DNA of 39,490 nt from the NCBI GenBank assembly GCA_041917975.1, contig JAYRWN010000224.1:1-39490 (forward strand), written 5' to 3'. The notes beneath the pieces are model-generated. The model worked only from the letters and a program-made list of their open reading frames with translations, ran no database searches and was not told the DNA's origin. The position numbers were made by a program, and so were the translations under genes. This DNA is from JAYRWN01 sp041917975 (lineage in GTDB: Bacteria; Bacteroidota; Bacteroidia; Chitinophagales; Saprospiraceae). Position 1 is the first letter of the stretch; each line of letters starts with the position of its first letter. Of this stretch, positions 18,258-26,578 are shown in pieces.

Positions 18258-19319
18258 ATGCCAGTTACACCATTTCCCCGCGAATTAGGGTATGTATTCC
18301 CTCCTGAGTTTTCACCCCACCTGGCAACTTGGTTAAGTTGGCCGCATAATCCCGACACCTGGCCAGGGAAAATAGAAACTATTTATGAGCCATATGCTCG
18401 TTTTATCAAAGAACTTACTTCAAGTGAACTGGTCAGGATCAATATCAAAGACGATAAAATGAGGTGGTCAGCCTTGGAACATTTAGATGCCGCCGGGGCT
18501 GATTTAATGCGGATACAGTTTTTTTTTCATCCCACGAATGACGCCTGGTGCCGTGATCATGGCCCGGCGTTTGTGCTTAATCCGGACCATAATGAGCATC
18601 CTAAGGCTATTATTGACTGGGGGTATAATGCCTGGGGCGGTAAATATCCTCCCTTTGACTTGGATGATGTTATCCCTACACGTATCGGGGAATACTTTGA
18701 TTTGCCGGTATTTCATCCAGAGATAGTTATGGAGGGTGGTTCGGTAGAATTTAATGGAGCCGGAACGGTTCTGACTTCTACGGCCTGTTTGCTCAATCCC
18801 AACCGAAATCCGCATTTAAATCAAACACAGATAGAGGCTTATTTGTGTAACTATTATGGCGTGCGACAAGTTTTGTGGGTTGATGAAGGTATCATCGGTG
18901 ATGATACTGATGGTCATATTGATGACACGGTGCGTTTCACAAACGAGGATACAGTCATCACCGTCATAGAAGATGATCGGGCCGATGAAAATTATATGCT
19001 GTTACAGCATAATTTAAAACAACTTCTAAACATGAGACTCCTGAATGGGCAAACACTTAACATTGTGGAGTTGCCTATGCCGGATCCAGTTTATTATCAG
19101 GGGCAGCGGCTGCCGGCATCCTATGCTAATTTTTACATTGCCAATACAAAGGTCATTGTTCCAACATTCCGGTGTAAAAAAGATGAGCGGGCTTTGGATA
19201 TTATTCAAGGTTGTTTTCCAACCCGGCAAGTTGTAGGGATTGATTCTACGGATATCATTTGGGGTTTGGGCAGTTTTCATTGTCTCAGTCAGCAGGAACC
19301 ATTTGAGGTACTTAACTAG
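18258..19319 (+). CDS. aguA: Agmatine deiminase
   Basis: Hydrolyses agmatine to N-carbamoylputrescine and ammonia; the product feeds aguB just upstream. It belongs to the peptidyl-arginine-deiminase-like family: TWLSWPHNPDTWPG near the N-terminus, DAWCRDHGPAFV, EGGSVEFNGAGTVLTS, DGHIDDTVRF (catalytic His/Asp region) and the C-terminal nucleophile Cys in GLGSFHCLSQQEP. The length of 353 residues is complete. No arginine decarboxylase is in the window, so agmatine must come from elsewhere in the genome or from outside. It is convergent with the DUF1835 gene, 8 bases apart. Confidence 0.95.
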   Translation: MPVTPFPRELGYVFPPEFSPHLATWLSWPHNPDTWPGKIETIYEPYARFIKELTSSELVRINIKDDKMRWSALEHLDAAGADLMRIQFFFHPTNDAWCRDHGPAFVLNPDHNEHPKAIIDWGYNAWGGKYPPFDLDDVIPTRIGEYFDLPVFHPEIVMEGGSVEFNGAGTVLTSTACLLNPNRNPHLNQTQIEAYLCNYYGVRQVLWVDEGIIGDDTDGHIDDTVRFTNEDTVITVIEDDRADENYMLLQHNLKQLLNMRLLNGQTLNIVELPMPDPVYYQGQRLPASYANFYIANTKVIVPTFRCKKDERALDIIQGCFPTRQVVGIDSTDIIWGLGSFHCLSQQEPFEVLN

Positions 19320-19327
19320 ACCAGGAC

Positions 19328-20086
19328 TTAACCATTGATACGATCCAACATAGTTTTGACCTGGGCATCACCGAATCCATAAATGGCCTCGGTTTGTTTA
19401 AAATATTCATAAATGGCATTAAAATCAAGAATGCCCCTGGATTGTATTTCTCTTAGACATCGTTCGGGGCGTGGCGGGGATGTAAAACGATCTGCATATG
19501 CATCAATGACTTGTGGTAAATGCCTTACTGCTACCATAGATTGATGAGCTAATTGAGCTAATCGTCCTAAATCCTGGTGCTGAAGCGCTGTCCAGAGCTG
19601 GAGGATAACAATTTGCTCAGCTAAAGAAATCCGCACCGCATTTTGGTGACTGATGGTTAAATCGTCAGAGCTGGCAGGACCGAAACCCTGCCAGTTATTT
19701 TCCAACGTTTCCCCCAAAGGAAAGACGCGGTATATCTCCCCCTGGAATCCGGTGGTGTGTAATAAATAAACAATAAACCACATATTGATCTGGCAAAATA
19801 AATCGTCCTCAAACCACAGAAATACTTTTGCTCCCTCCGGCAAGTGCTGCAATTTATCTAATTCCGAAACGACCCTGTCAGCGTATTCGGACCTTTCTGC
19901 ACCATAAGTGGAATACAAATACTCTGCTCTTAGACGGTAAAACAATGCAAGCTCAACAGACTCAATAGGACCATCAATCAGACATTCACGCATGATGATG
20001 ATCTGCGCTGAATTTATGAAGGGAAAAACCTCACTTAATCCGTCCCCATTTAATACGTGAAAAGTAGGTTTGGTGCCATCTTGCAT
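19328..20086 (-). CDS. DUF1835 domain protein
   Basis: Protein of 252 residues from the preferred ATG at 20086 (MQDGTKPTFHVLNGDG). The N-terminal segment HVLNGDGLSEVF followed by IIIMRECLIDGP is the DUF1835 signature (strand-loop-strand with an RE-x-L-x-x-GP motif). KVFLWFEDDLFCQ, then GQGFGPA-like and PRPERCLREI segments, complete it. No biochemical role is known to me. In-frame ATGs further upstream exist; the one at 20131 would overlap the divergent esterase start in a shared CATG and leave no promoter space, so I prefer 20086. It is cytoplasmic, with no signal peptide. Confidence 0.75.
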   Translation of the reverse strand: MQDGTKPTFHVLNGDGLSEVFPFINSAQIIIMRECLIDGPIESVELALFYRLRAEYLYSTYGAERSEYADRVVSELDKLQHLPEGAKVFLWFEDDLFCQINMWFIVYLLHTTGFQGEIYRVFPLGETLENNWQGFGPASSDDLTISHQNAVRISLAEQIVILQLWTALQHQDLGRLAQLAHQSMVAVRHLPQVIDAYADRFTSPPRPERCLREIQSRGILDFNAIYEYFKQTEAIYGFGDAQVKTMLDRING

Positions 20087-20129
20087 GGGAATATTCAGTA
20101 TCTTGCTGTCAGCAAATTTAATTATTGTC

Positions 20130-20990
20130 ATGAAACATTTTTGGTCATTTACACTGGTTTTAATCGGTTTTAGCCTATTTGGACAGCCTGGAAAAGTCTT
20201 CGATGAATTGATGATGTCAAGTAAAATACTTAAGAGTGAACGCAAATATGCGGTCTACTTACCTCCGGATTATGATTCTTCAAAGCGGAAATACCCAGTT
20301 CTATATTTATTGCATGGCGGTGGTGATGATCAGACGGGTTGGGTACAATTTGGTGAAGTTTTACATATTGCCGATAAAGCTATACATGAAGGTAAAGCCA
20401 CACCCATGGTGATTGTGATGCCGGATGCCAATAGCGGCCGTCGCGGTTACTTTAATTCTGTTAAAGGTGATTGGTTGTACGAGGATTTTTTCTTTCAGGA
20501 GTTTATACCATATATAGAATCCACCTACCGCGTTAAATCTGACAAACGTTATAGGGCGGTGGCCGGATTGTCGATGGGAGGAGGAGGCTCATTTATGTAT
20601 GCCCTCCATCAACCGCATTTATTTTCTTCAGCGTGCCCCTTAAGTGCCAGCACCGGGCCCTTGACCATAGAGGATGCTAAAGCCTGGTTGACCCGTACGG
20701 GTCAGACCGAATTAACTGACGAACAAATAGCAACTTACCATAAAAAACACAGTGCCCTGGCTTTAATCAACGAATTGCCGGTAGATTCATTAAAAGCAGT
20801 TCGCTGGTATATAGACTGTGGTGATGACGACTTTTTATATGAGGGAAATTCTTTAGTACACATTGCTCTGAGGAAAAAAGAAGTCCCCCATGAATTTCGC
20901 ATTCGTAATGGTGGACACACCTGGACGTATTGGCGGACAGCCTTGCCCGAAGTGCTGGAATTTGTCTCCATAAGTTTTCACCAGAATTAG
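20130..20990 (+). CDS. Exported esterase (putative esterase family, feruloyl/acetyl esterase-like)
   Basis: Exported alpha/beta-hydrolase of 286 residues. The signal peptide is MKHFWSFTLVLIGFSLFGQ. The hydrolase core shows YAVYLPPDYDSSKRKYPVLY, oxyanion region LLHGGGDDQTGW, nucleophile elbow AGLSMGGGGS, acid candidate WYIDCGDDDFLY and catalytic His in RNGGHTWTYWR. This is the pattern of putative esterases (PF00756) including feruloyl and acetyl-xylan esterases. The real start is the ATG at 20130; an earlier in-frame start at 20070 lies ahead of the signal peptide. It is divergent from the DUF1835 gene with about 43 bases between preferred starts. Confidence 0.8.
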   Translation: MKHFWSFTLVLIGFSLFGQPGKVFDELMMSSKILKSERKYAVYLPPDYDSSKRKYPVLYLLHGGGDDQTGWVQFGEVLHIADKAIHEGKATPMVIVMPDANSGRRGYFNSVKGDWLYEDFFFQEFIPYIESTYRVKSDKRYRAVAGLSMGGGGSFMYALHQPHLFSSACPLSASTGPLTIEDAKAWLTRTGQTELTDEQIATYHKKHSALALINELPVDSLKAVRWYIDCGDDDFLYEGNSLVHIALRKKEVPHEFRIRNGGHTWTYWRTALPEVLEFVSISFHQN

Positions 20991-20997
20991 TGGAAAT

Positions 20998-21591
20998 TTA
21001 ATCCGGTTTTTGCAAAAGGAAAAAGACCTCGTTGCCGGCACGCGGAGGAATGGAGTTATAACAAGGCTGCAGATTCTTGATGTTGAATCTGTTAGCGAAT
21101 AATTCTTGATACTCTGATTGGTTTCCTCCAAAAGGAGGGCCTCCCGGAAAAGGCCGGTCGAATAATACCCCGGCCACCTGGCCACCTGGACGCAGAAGTT
21201 CAAACATTTTTTCAACATAAGCATGGCGTAATATGGGGTCTAAAGCACAAAAGAAAGTTTGCTCAAGAACCAAATCATAATTTCCCGGTGGAAGGTCGAA
21301 AAAATCGGCAATAATAACCTTCCAGCGGTCTGAAGGAAAAGGTGAAAATTTATTTTTAAGATTAGCTTCCAGAACAGAGGCAATGTCTACTATATGTACC
21401 TGCATAAAGCCACATTCTAAAAGATACAAGGCTTCATGACTGTTACCACCTCCGGGGATTAAAATACGCAGGTCTCGATCGGTCAAATGATCGATGTAAG
21501 TTTTCAGTGGAGTGGTAATAGTGCCGGTATCCCAGCCGGTTTCTCCGTCCAGGTAACGTTTGTTCCAAAAATCGCTATCCAGATTTGTCAT
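20998..21591 (-). CDS. TPMT-family SAM-dependent methyltransferase
   Basis: Class I methyltransferase of 197 residues in the thiopurine S-methyltransferase family. Evidence: FWNKRYLDGETGWDTG at the N-terminus, SAM-binding glycine loop LIPGGGNSHEALYL (about 44-57), VHIVDIA acidic strand end, and the family hallmark LVLEQTFFCALDP. In bacteria these enzymes methylate thiols, selenium or tellurium compounds, or sulfide-like small molecules; the substrate here is unknown. It is convergent with the esterase gene, 7 bases apart. Confidence 0.85.
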   Translation of the reverse strand: MTNLDSDFWNKRYLDGETGWDTGTITTPLKTYIDHLTDRDLRILIPGGGNSHEALYLLECGFMQVHIVDIASVLEANLKNKFSPFPSDRWKVIIADFFDLPPGNYDLVLEQTFFCALDPILRHAYVEKMFELLRPGGQVAGVLFDRPFPGGPPFGGNQSEYQELFANRFNIKNLQPCYNSIPPRAGNEVFFLLQKPD

Positions 21592-21657
21592 TGTTCAAGT
21601 CTTTAGTACAAGCAGGTGGAAGATAGTTACGGTACATAAAAAATAAATTATATTAGG

Positions 21658-23289
21658 ATGAAAATTTCTTATCTTATTATGAATATTCGAAAAATAATTT
21701 GCTTGCCCTTTATATTCTTTGGCTGGGCTCTGTTTGCTCAAAATACCATGCCCGACTCTACTGAAATGGAGAAATTAATTTTAGAATTCAGACGGGTTAT
21801 CCTGGATGAGTTTAAACCATCAGCCGTAGCTCCGGCTCCTGAGTTTTCCCGCTTTCCGGTACCTGGGAGTCTTTCACCAACAGCCCTTAAAGACGCCGTA
21901 AATTATTTCTCGGGAGGGTTTTATTTTGGACCAGGTTTTAATCCGGGTGAACTATTAGTTGAGAGTGATAATTTTTTCTTTCCGGATGCCAAACATGTTT
22001 TCGTTGATTATAAGTGGACCAAAGCCACTTCTGCCCAAGGAAAAAACTTACTGGATATAAATAACCCCAATAACCAGCGCCTTAAAACACAACTCGATCT
22101 TCTAAATACTTATCAGGTCAAATTATTGGCAGAAAGCGAAGATTTGCCGGTATCTGTTGAAGGAGATTTTACCTTACAAATTCCAATACGTTACGACCAG
22201 ATTACCCTTACTAAAGAAGAACTCTTAAGCCCCAAAAAATTCAAAAATCATGAAGTACAACTCATTAGAATGGAACGGGATATTGTGGCTATCTGGACTA
22301 ATGCTGATGATAAGCGATTTAGTATTTATCCGTTGTTTGCCAATGGCCAACCTCTGACAGCCATTTCCACCACCACTTTGAAGTATGATCCTTCTGATAC
22401 CATGTTAACTGCATCTTTGCCCAAGATGCCTGGACCGGGGTCAATAGTTATGATCAAAGCGAAAGGCTATATTGATCAAATAGCCGTGCTCTATTTCTCT
22501 GAACTATCCAATCAAAAAGTGAAAATCAAAGCGTTGCCGCATAGTATTTTCACACCTGGTGAAATACCGCGAAGAGAGCGCTATGTACCATTTGTGCATG
22601 CCGATTTTAGTAAATTAATACCATTGGATGAACAGAATGTGCGGTCAGCAACGACGTTCGCCCTTAATGAACATCGTATGTTTGGAGATGATGCGCCCCA
22701 ATGGGAATTCGAAGTAAGGCTTCCACCAGTCATCCAGTCCAAATTTGCCCGGGCCAAATTTACTAATCTGAAAGTGTATAAAAAGAAGAAACTGATAGCG
22801 GTCATTGACACTACGGGGTATTTTGATGAGGTGGATATGACCCTGGCGACTATGCCCGAGAACGACGCATTTGAAAAAGTGGCTTTTGATCGGATTACCG
22901 GCCTTGTATCCATCATAATACCCCAGAAAATTCAAACCTTAACCGTAAAGAAAGGAGAAAAAAAGGCGGGAGTAATAAACATGAATGGCTCGGAGGTAAC
23001 CATTGCCGAAGCCGAATGGGAAAATGGTTTGTTGGAAATATACCGGCGTTCGGAATTGATGGCTTTTAGGGCCTATGGGCAGGGGAAGCCCCCTTTAAAG
23101 AAGGATAATATGGAATCTTATGAATACATAAACGAGGTTGGAATGCATAAGTTTTATTTTCATGGTGCAGTAGCTCAGGTTCAGTTAGACCAACCTTTTT
23201 CTTGGCTGGAAGTATCAGTACCTTTTGACATTAGCCGCAGTGAGCCGGTGAAAAAAACTCAAAAAAGCTCGAAAAAACCAAAATCATGA
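21658..23289 (+). CDS. Uncharacterised exported protein
   Basis: 543-residue protein I do not recognise. The second Met (21679, MNIRKIICLPFIFFGWALFAQ) starts a standard signal peptide and may be the true start. The mature protein has no repeats or catalytic motif; it looks like several beta-rich segments (TLQIPIRYDQITL, LPHSIFTPGEIPRRERYV, EVRLPPVIQSKF, KFYFHGAVAQVQLDQPF). It ends with a very basic Lys/Ser tail (KKTQKSSKKPKS) and has no T9SS sorting domain, so a periplasmic location is most likely. It is monocistronic; the aromatic-operon promoter follows about 100 bases later. Confidence 0.7.
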   Translation: MKISYLIMNIRKIICLPFIFFGWALFAQNTMPDSTEMEKLILEFRRVILDEFKPSAVAPAPEFSRFPVPGSLSPTALKDAVNYFSGGFYFGPGFNPGELLVESDNFFFPDAKHVFVDYKWTKATSAQGKNLLDINNPNNQRLKTQLDLLNTYQVKLLAESEDLPVSVEGDFTLQIPIRYDQITLTKEELLSPKKFKNHEVQLIRMERDIVAIWTNADDKRFSIYPLFANGQPLTAISTTTLKYDPSDTMLTASLPKMPGPGSIVMIKAKGYIDQIAVLYFSELSNQKVKIKALPHSIFTPGEIPRRERYVPFVHADFSKLIPLDEQNVRSATTFALNEHRMFGDDAPQWEFEVRLPPVIQSKFARAKFTNLKVYKKKKLIAVIDTTGYFDEVDMTLATMPENDAFEKVAFDRITGLVSIIIPQKIQTLTVKKGEKKAGVINMNGSEVTIAEAEWENGLLEIYRRSELMAFRAYGQGKPPLKKDNMESYEYINEVGMHKFYFHGAVAQVQLDQPFSWLEVSVPFDISRSEPVKKTQKSSKKPKS

Positions 23290-23393
23290 TTGCACTGGAT
23301 TTCATTAACTATGATCTTTAATAATCTAAAGGCGGTATGGCCATTGGATTTTGCAACAATAGATACTTATTATTAAAAAAAAATGCAAAAATC

Positions 23394-23424
23394 TTGTGTC
23401 CTATTTAAAAGACACTTAGCTTTG
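23394..23424 (+). promoter_or_regulatory. Promoter of the Phe/Tyr operon leader
   Basis: TTG (23394-23396), 20-base spacer, then TAGCTTTG (23417-23424), an exact TAnnTTTG -7 box. The spacer carries GTGTC/GACAC (23396-23400 and 23411-23415), which might be an operator. The first leader ATG lies 16 bases after the -7 box, so the mRNA begins only a few bases before leader peptide 1. Confidence 0.65.
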
Positions 23425-23440
23425 CCTGGCTTTTATTTTT

Positions 23441-23509
23441 ATGTTGACACGGTTTAATGCATATTATTACTTTTATTTTAACGGGAGACTGTCGGGGACT
23501 TCGTGTTAA
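23441..23509 (+). CDS. Attenuator leader peptide 1 (Tyr/Phe-rich, 22 aa)
   Basis: A 22-codon ORF, ATG at 23441 and TAA at 23507-23509. It begins MLTRFNA and then has six consecutive aromatic codons YYYFYF (TAT TAT TAC TTT TAT TTT, 23462-23479) before NGRLSGTSC. A ribosome starved for Tyr- or Phe-tRNA would stall here, leaving 23495-23502 free. An unstarved ribosome would reach the stop codon and cover that segment. It lies just downstream of a consensus promoter and upstream of the pheA operon, as expected for a regulatory leader peptide. Confidence 0.85.
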   Translation: MLTRFNAYYYFYFNGRLSGTSC

Positions 23510-23529
23510 AGTATAGGTGGAAAATATAC

Positions 23530-23560
23530 AAAAGGAGTCCCGGAAACGAGGCTCCTTTTT
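23530..23560 (+). terminator. Attenuator 1 terminator hairpin
   Basis: AAAAGGAG (23530-23537) pairs with CTCCTTTT (23552-23559), plus an inner CC/GG after a bulged T, running into a T tract. The competing antiterminator is GGGACTTC (23495-23502) with GGAGTCCC (23534-23541): 8 pairs including one G-U. It shares the 5' terminator arm, so the two folds exclude each other. Confidence 0.8.
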
Positions 23561-23598
23561 CATTTAAACTAAGATCAATAAAAAATGAATAACCCATC

Positions 23599-23715
23599 AT
23601 GACCTGCACTGTATTTGGATATTACGGTTATTATTTTAAATGCCTGGAAGAGGGACTCCAGCCGGGATCCAATCGGATCGAAGTAGGAAGGAGTCCCGGT
23701 TGGACTCCTTTTTAA
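23599..23715 (+). CDS. Attenuator leader peptide 2 (Phe/Tyr-rich, 38 aa)
   Basis: A second leader ORF with ATG at 23599 begins MTCTV and has FGYYGYYF at codons 6-13 (23614-23637), six aromatic codons in eight. It continues KCLEEG and on to TAA at 23713-23715, inside the tail of terminator 2. The long run past the stall site is odd for a leader. Only the aromatic block may matter, since a ribosome moving on would mask the antiterminator arm at 23652-23659. The actual end could differ if initiation is elsewhere. Confidence 0.75.
   Translation: MTCTVFGYYGYYFKCLEEGLQPGSNRIEVGRSPGWTPF
23652..23713 (+). terminator. Attenuator 2: antiterminator and terminator of the pheA operon
   Basis: The terminator is AAGGAGTC (23688-23695), a 7-base loop, GACTCCTT (23703-23710) and a T tract. 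The antiterminator is GGGACTCC (23652-23659) with GGAGTCCC (23690-23697), 8 perfect pairs that use the same arm. The element AAGGAGTCCCGG is shared with attenuator 1, suggesting tandem duplication. The pheA start codon follows 8 bases after the T tract. Confidence 0.85.
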
Positions 23716-23720
23716 TTTTT

Positions 23721-24578
23721 ATGGAAAACGGAATGAAAAAAATTGTCATACAAGGGTATCCCGGAGCTTTTCACGAAATAGCGGCCAGGACATTTTTTCC
23801 TCATGGAGAGGTAGAAATTGTACCCTGCGACACGTTCGAAGAGGTTGTTACACGGGCTGAGCAGCGCCAAGGCTGTGACCTGGGCATTATGGCCATTGAG
23901 AACACGATTTCCGGGAGTCTCTTGAGTAATTATAATTTGTTGAATAACAGTAAACTAAAAATAATCGGTGAGGTCTATTTGCGTATACATCAAAATCTCA
24001 TGGCTTTGCCAGGAGTGCGTTTGCAGGACTTAACCGAGGTTTATTCTCATCCCATCGCCATCGCCCAGTGTCGTGAATTCTTCGAAAGCCAACCTCAAAT
24101 AAAACTGGTAGAACACATCGATACCGCCTTGAGTGCCAAGCTGGTAAGGGATAATAATTGGAAACATATTGGAGCTATCGCCTCTACATTGGCAGCCGAT
24201 AAATATGGTCTGAAGGTGCTTAAACACAGCATAGAAACCAATAAAAAGAACTTTACCCGCTTCTTAGTTGTGGAAAGCAATGGACATCCACCGGATTTTG
24301 ACCAAAACAAGGTGTCTATGGTTTTTTCGGTTTCTCATGAAATTGGCAGTTTGCATAAAGTATTATCCATCTTGGCTTTTCATGATGCCAATTTATCGAA
24401 AATCCAGTCCGTACCTATTTTAGGCAAACCTTTCGAATATCTGTTTTTTGTGGATTTTGTCCTGGAAAAAACGGAACGGTTAAAAATCTTACTTGAATCT
24501 ATCCGGCCATTTACCGGACGCATGAAAATATTAGGTATTTATCCAAAAGGTGATCAAAATGTGGTTGAAACCAGCTGA
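23721..24578 (+). CDS. pheA: Prephenate dehydratase
   Basis: Converts prephenate to phenylpyruvate, the committed step to phenylalanine. 285 residues from the ATG at 23721 (MENGMKKIVIQG); an alternative ATG at 23733 (MKKIVIQGYPGAFHE) looks like the usual family N-terminus. Catalytic region: GYPGAFHEIAART, MAIENTISGSLLSNYNLL, VYSHPIAIAQC, and the conserved NFTRFLVVE. The C-terminal ACT domain (about 195-280) with GSLHKVLSILAFHDANLSKIQS and FEYLFFVDF predicts feedback by phenylalanine. The upstream in-frame ATG at 23640 lies inside the attenuator and is unlikely. First structural gene of a four-gene operon; its 3' end overlaps the next gene by 20 bases. Confidence 0.93.
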   Translation: MENGMKKIVIQGYPGAFHEIAARTFFPHGEVEIVPCDTFEEVVTRAEQRQGCDLGIMAIENTISGSLLSNYNLLNNSKLKIIGEVYLRIHQNLMALPGVRLQDLTEVYSHPIAIAQCREFFESQPQIKLVEHIDTALSAKLVRDNNWKHIGAIASTLAADKYGLKVLKHSIETNKKNFTRFLVVESNGHPPDFDQNKVSMVFSVSHEIGSLHKVLSILAFHDANLSKIQSVPILGKPFEYLFFVDFVLEKTERLKILLESIRPFTGRMKILGIYPKGDQNVVETS

Positions 24579-25731
24579 GCGATTGGCCGATATACAGGAA
24601 TATTATTTTTCCCGCAAGTTGCGTGAAATAGCACAACTTCGGGCAGAAGGTCATGCCATCATCAGTTTAGGCATAGGTAGTCCAGACTTGGCGCCGGCAG
24701 CGGAAGTGATTGAAACTTTGGCGCAAAAAAGTAAGGACCCGACTTTACACGGGTATCAGTCTTATACCGGGTTGGATGTCCTCCGTAAAAGCTGGGCGGA
24801 CTGGTATCAGCGCTTTTACGCTGTCACGGTTAATCCGGTAAATGAGATTCTTCCACTCATTGGATCAAAAGAGGGCATCGTTCATATCAGTATGGCCTTT
24901 CTCGATCGTGGTGATGAAGTTTTGGTCCCGGACCCGGGGTATCCGACTTACTCCGCAGCAGCCAAATTGGCTGGTGCATCCGTGAGGACCTATGCTTTAA
25001 CAGCCAACAGAAAATGGGAACCTGATTTGGCAGCGTTAGAGCAACAAGACTTATCCAGAGTAAAAATCATGTGGATCAATTATCCGCACATGCCAACCGG
25101 GGCTCCGGGTAGTTTAGCCCTTTTTGAAGATTTGGTGGATTTTGCCAAGCGGCACCACATCTTGTTATGCCATGATAACCCCTATAGTTTTATCCGGAAT
25201 AATAAACCGAGCAGCATTTTATCAGTGTCGGGAGCCTCAGAAGTTTGCCTGGAATTGAATTCTCTGAGTAAAGCATTGAATCTGGCCGGTTGGCGGATGG
25301 GGGCATTGGTTGGTCACGCTGACTTAGTTCAAACGGTGTTGCGTTTTAAATCAAATATGGATTCGGGTCAGTTTGCGCCGGCCCAACTTGCCGCGGTCAC
25401 TGCATTAGGATTGCCGGATGCATGGTATCAGAATCTCAACGATATCTACCACCGCCGGGCCCGCATCGCTCAAAAAATTATGGATGAGCTGAATTGTAAC
25501 GTGGACGATCAAGCCATCGGCATGTTTATGTGGGGGGCAGTTCCAGACACCTACCAGGACGGTTATGCCTTGTCTGACCGTTTGTTGTATCACGCCGGAG
25601 TGTTCGTCACCCCGGGAGGAGTTTTTGGTATGCAAGGAAATCCATACATCCGCATAAGTTTGTGTGCGAACGAAATGATGCTGGAGAATGCTTTGGATCA
25701 GGTAAAGGAAATGAAAAAAGCCCAAGGATGA
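24559..25731 (+). CDS. Class I/II aminotransferase (aromatic amino acid synthesis)
   Basis: PLP-dependent fold-type I aminotransferase of 390 residues. It shows ISLGIGSPDLAP, GYQSYTGLDVLR, the cofactor-binding GSKEGI, DPGYPTYSAAAKLAG, substrate-side NYPHMPTGA, HDNPYSFI, PLP lysine in ELNSLSKALNLAGWRMG, and the C-terminal Arg in PYIRISLC that binds the alpha-carboxylate. The family includes LL-diaminopimelate and aromatic/aspartate aminotransferases. Its place between pheA and tyrA argues for final transamination of phenylpyruvate and hydroxyphenylpyruvate. The ATG at 24559 overlaps pheA; a GTG three codons earlier is possible. The stop overlaps the tyrA start (ATGA), implying translational coupling. 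Confidence 0.88.
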   Translation: MWLKPAERLADIQEYYFSRKLREIAQLRAEGHAIISLGIGSPDLAPAAEVIETLAQKSKDPTLHGYQSYTGLDVLRKSWADWYQRFYAVTVNPVNEILPLIGSKEGIVHISMAFLDRGDEVLVPDPGYPTYSAAAKLAGASVRTYALTANRKWEPDLAALEQQDLSRVKIMWINYPHMPTGAPGSLALFEDLVDFAKRHHILLCHDNPYSFIRNNKPSSILSVSGASEVCLELNSLSKALNLAGWRMGALVGHADLVQTVLRFKSNMDSGQFAPAQLAAVTALGLPDAWYQNLNDIYHRRARIAQKIMDELNCNVDDQAIGMFMWGAVPDTYQDGYALSDRLLYHAGVFVTPGGVFGMQGNPYIRISLCANEMMLENALDQVKEMKKAQG

Positions 25732-26573
25732 AAAAAATCTGTATCATAGGGGTGGGGCATATCGGTGGCTCATTTGCCATTGAATTGCGCAAACACGGTT
25801 TGGCATCCCGGCTTATCGGAGTAGATACGATTCCGGAACATAGGCAAAAAGCTTTGGAGATAGGTTTGGTCGATGAGTTTTTATCATTGGATAAGGCTAT
25901 ACCAGCGAGTGATATTATTTTATTAACTACCCCAGTGGATGTGTTGGTAAAATTATTACCCGAAGTTTTAGATCAGATCCATCCCCAACAAATGGTTCTG
26001 GACGCGGGCTCATCCAAACAGGTGGTCTTAGCCAGTGTGGCGGGTCATCCGCTCCGGTCGCGTTTTGCCGCTACCCACCCTATGGCAGGCCGTGAAAATT
26101 CTGGCCCAGAGGCAGCCATTGAGGGGCTTTTTCCAAATAAAAGTGCCGTGATTATAGACCAAGAAAATACAGACGCAGATGTTTTGGAATGGGTGCAGAA
26201 TATGTACCGTCTGTTGGACATGCGCATCGTTTACCTTGATGCTGTTTCCCATGATTTACATGTGGCTTATGTATCACACATTTCACACATAAGTTCTTTT
26301 GCATTAGCACTCACCGTGTTGGCAAAAGAAAAAGATGAAGGCCGGATTTTCGATCTGGCCAGCGGTGGATTTGACTCGACAGTTCGTCTAGCCAAAAGTT
26401 CACCGGATATGTGGATACCTATATTCAGGCAAAACCGCGATTTTGTTCTGGATGTTCTGGATGAACACATCAATGTCTTGTCTCAGTTTCGAAGTTTACT
26501 GATTAAACGGGATTTTAACACGTTTTACGAATTAATTCAACAAGCAAATCATATTCGCAAAATTTTAAAATAA
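25728..26573 (+). CDS. tyrA: Prephenate dehydrogenase
   Basis: Oxidatively decarboxylates prephenate to 4-hydroxyphenylpyruvate for tyrosine. The ATG at 25728 overlaps the preceding stop as ATGA. The N-terminal Rossmann motif is IIGVGHIGGSFA (residues 5-16), giving NAD(P) binding, with IGVDTIPE at the second strand. Downstream come LLTTPVDVL, DAGSSKQVV, THPMAGRENSGPEAA and HDLHVAYVSHISHISSFAL with the conserved His residues. The length of 281 residues has no extra ACT domain, so feedback may act mainly on the DAHP synthase or through attenuation. Confidence 0.94.
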   Translation: MKKICIIGVGHIGGSFAIELRKHGLASRLIGVDTIPEHRQKALEIGLVDEFLSLDKAIPASDIILLTTPVDVLVKLLPEVLDQIHPQQMVLDAGSSKQVVLASVAGHPLRSRFAATHPMAGRENSGPEAAIEGLFPNKSAVIIDQENTDADVLEWVQNMYRLLDMRIVYLDAVSHDLHVAYVSHISHISSFALALTVLAKEKDEGRIFDLASGGFDSTVRLAKSSPDMWIPIFRQNRDFVLDVLDEHINVLSQFRSLLIKRDFNTFYELIQQANHIRKILK

Positions 26574-26578
26574 TTAAC

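Noticed and set aside
23640..23720. Upstream in-frame ATG that would extend pheA by 27 codons
   Set aside because: It lies inside attenuator 2 and adds residues unlike prephenate dehydratases; the ATG at 23721 or 23733 fits.
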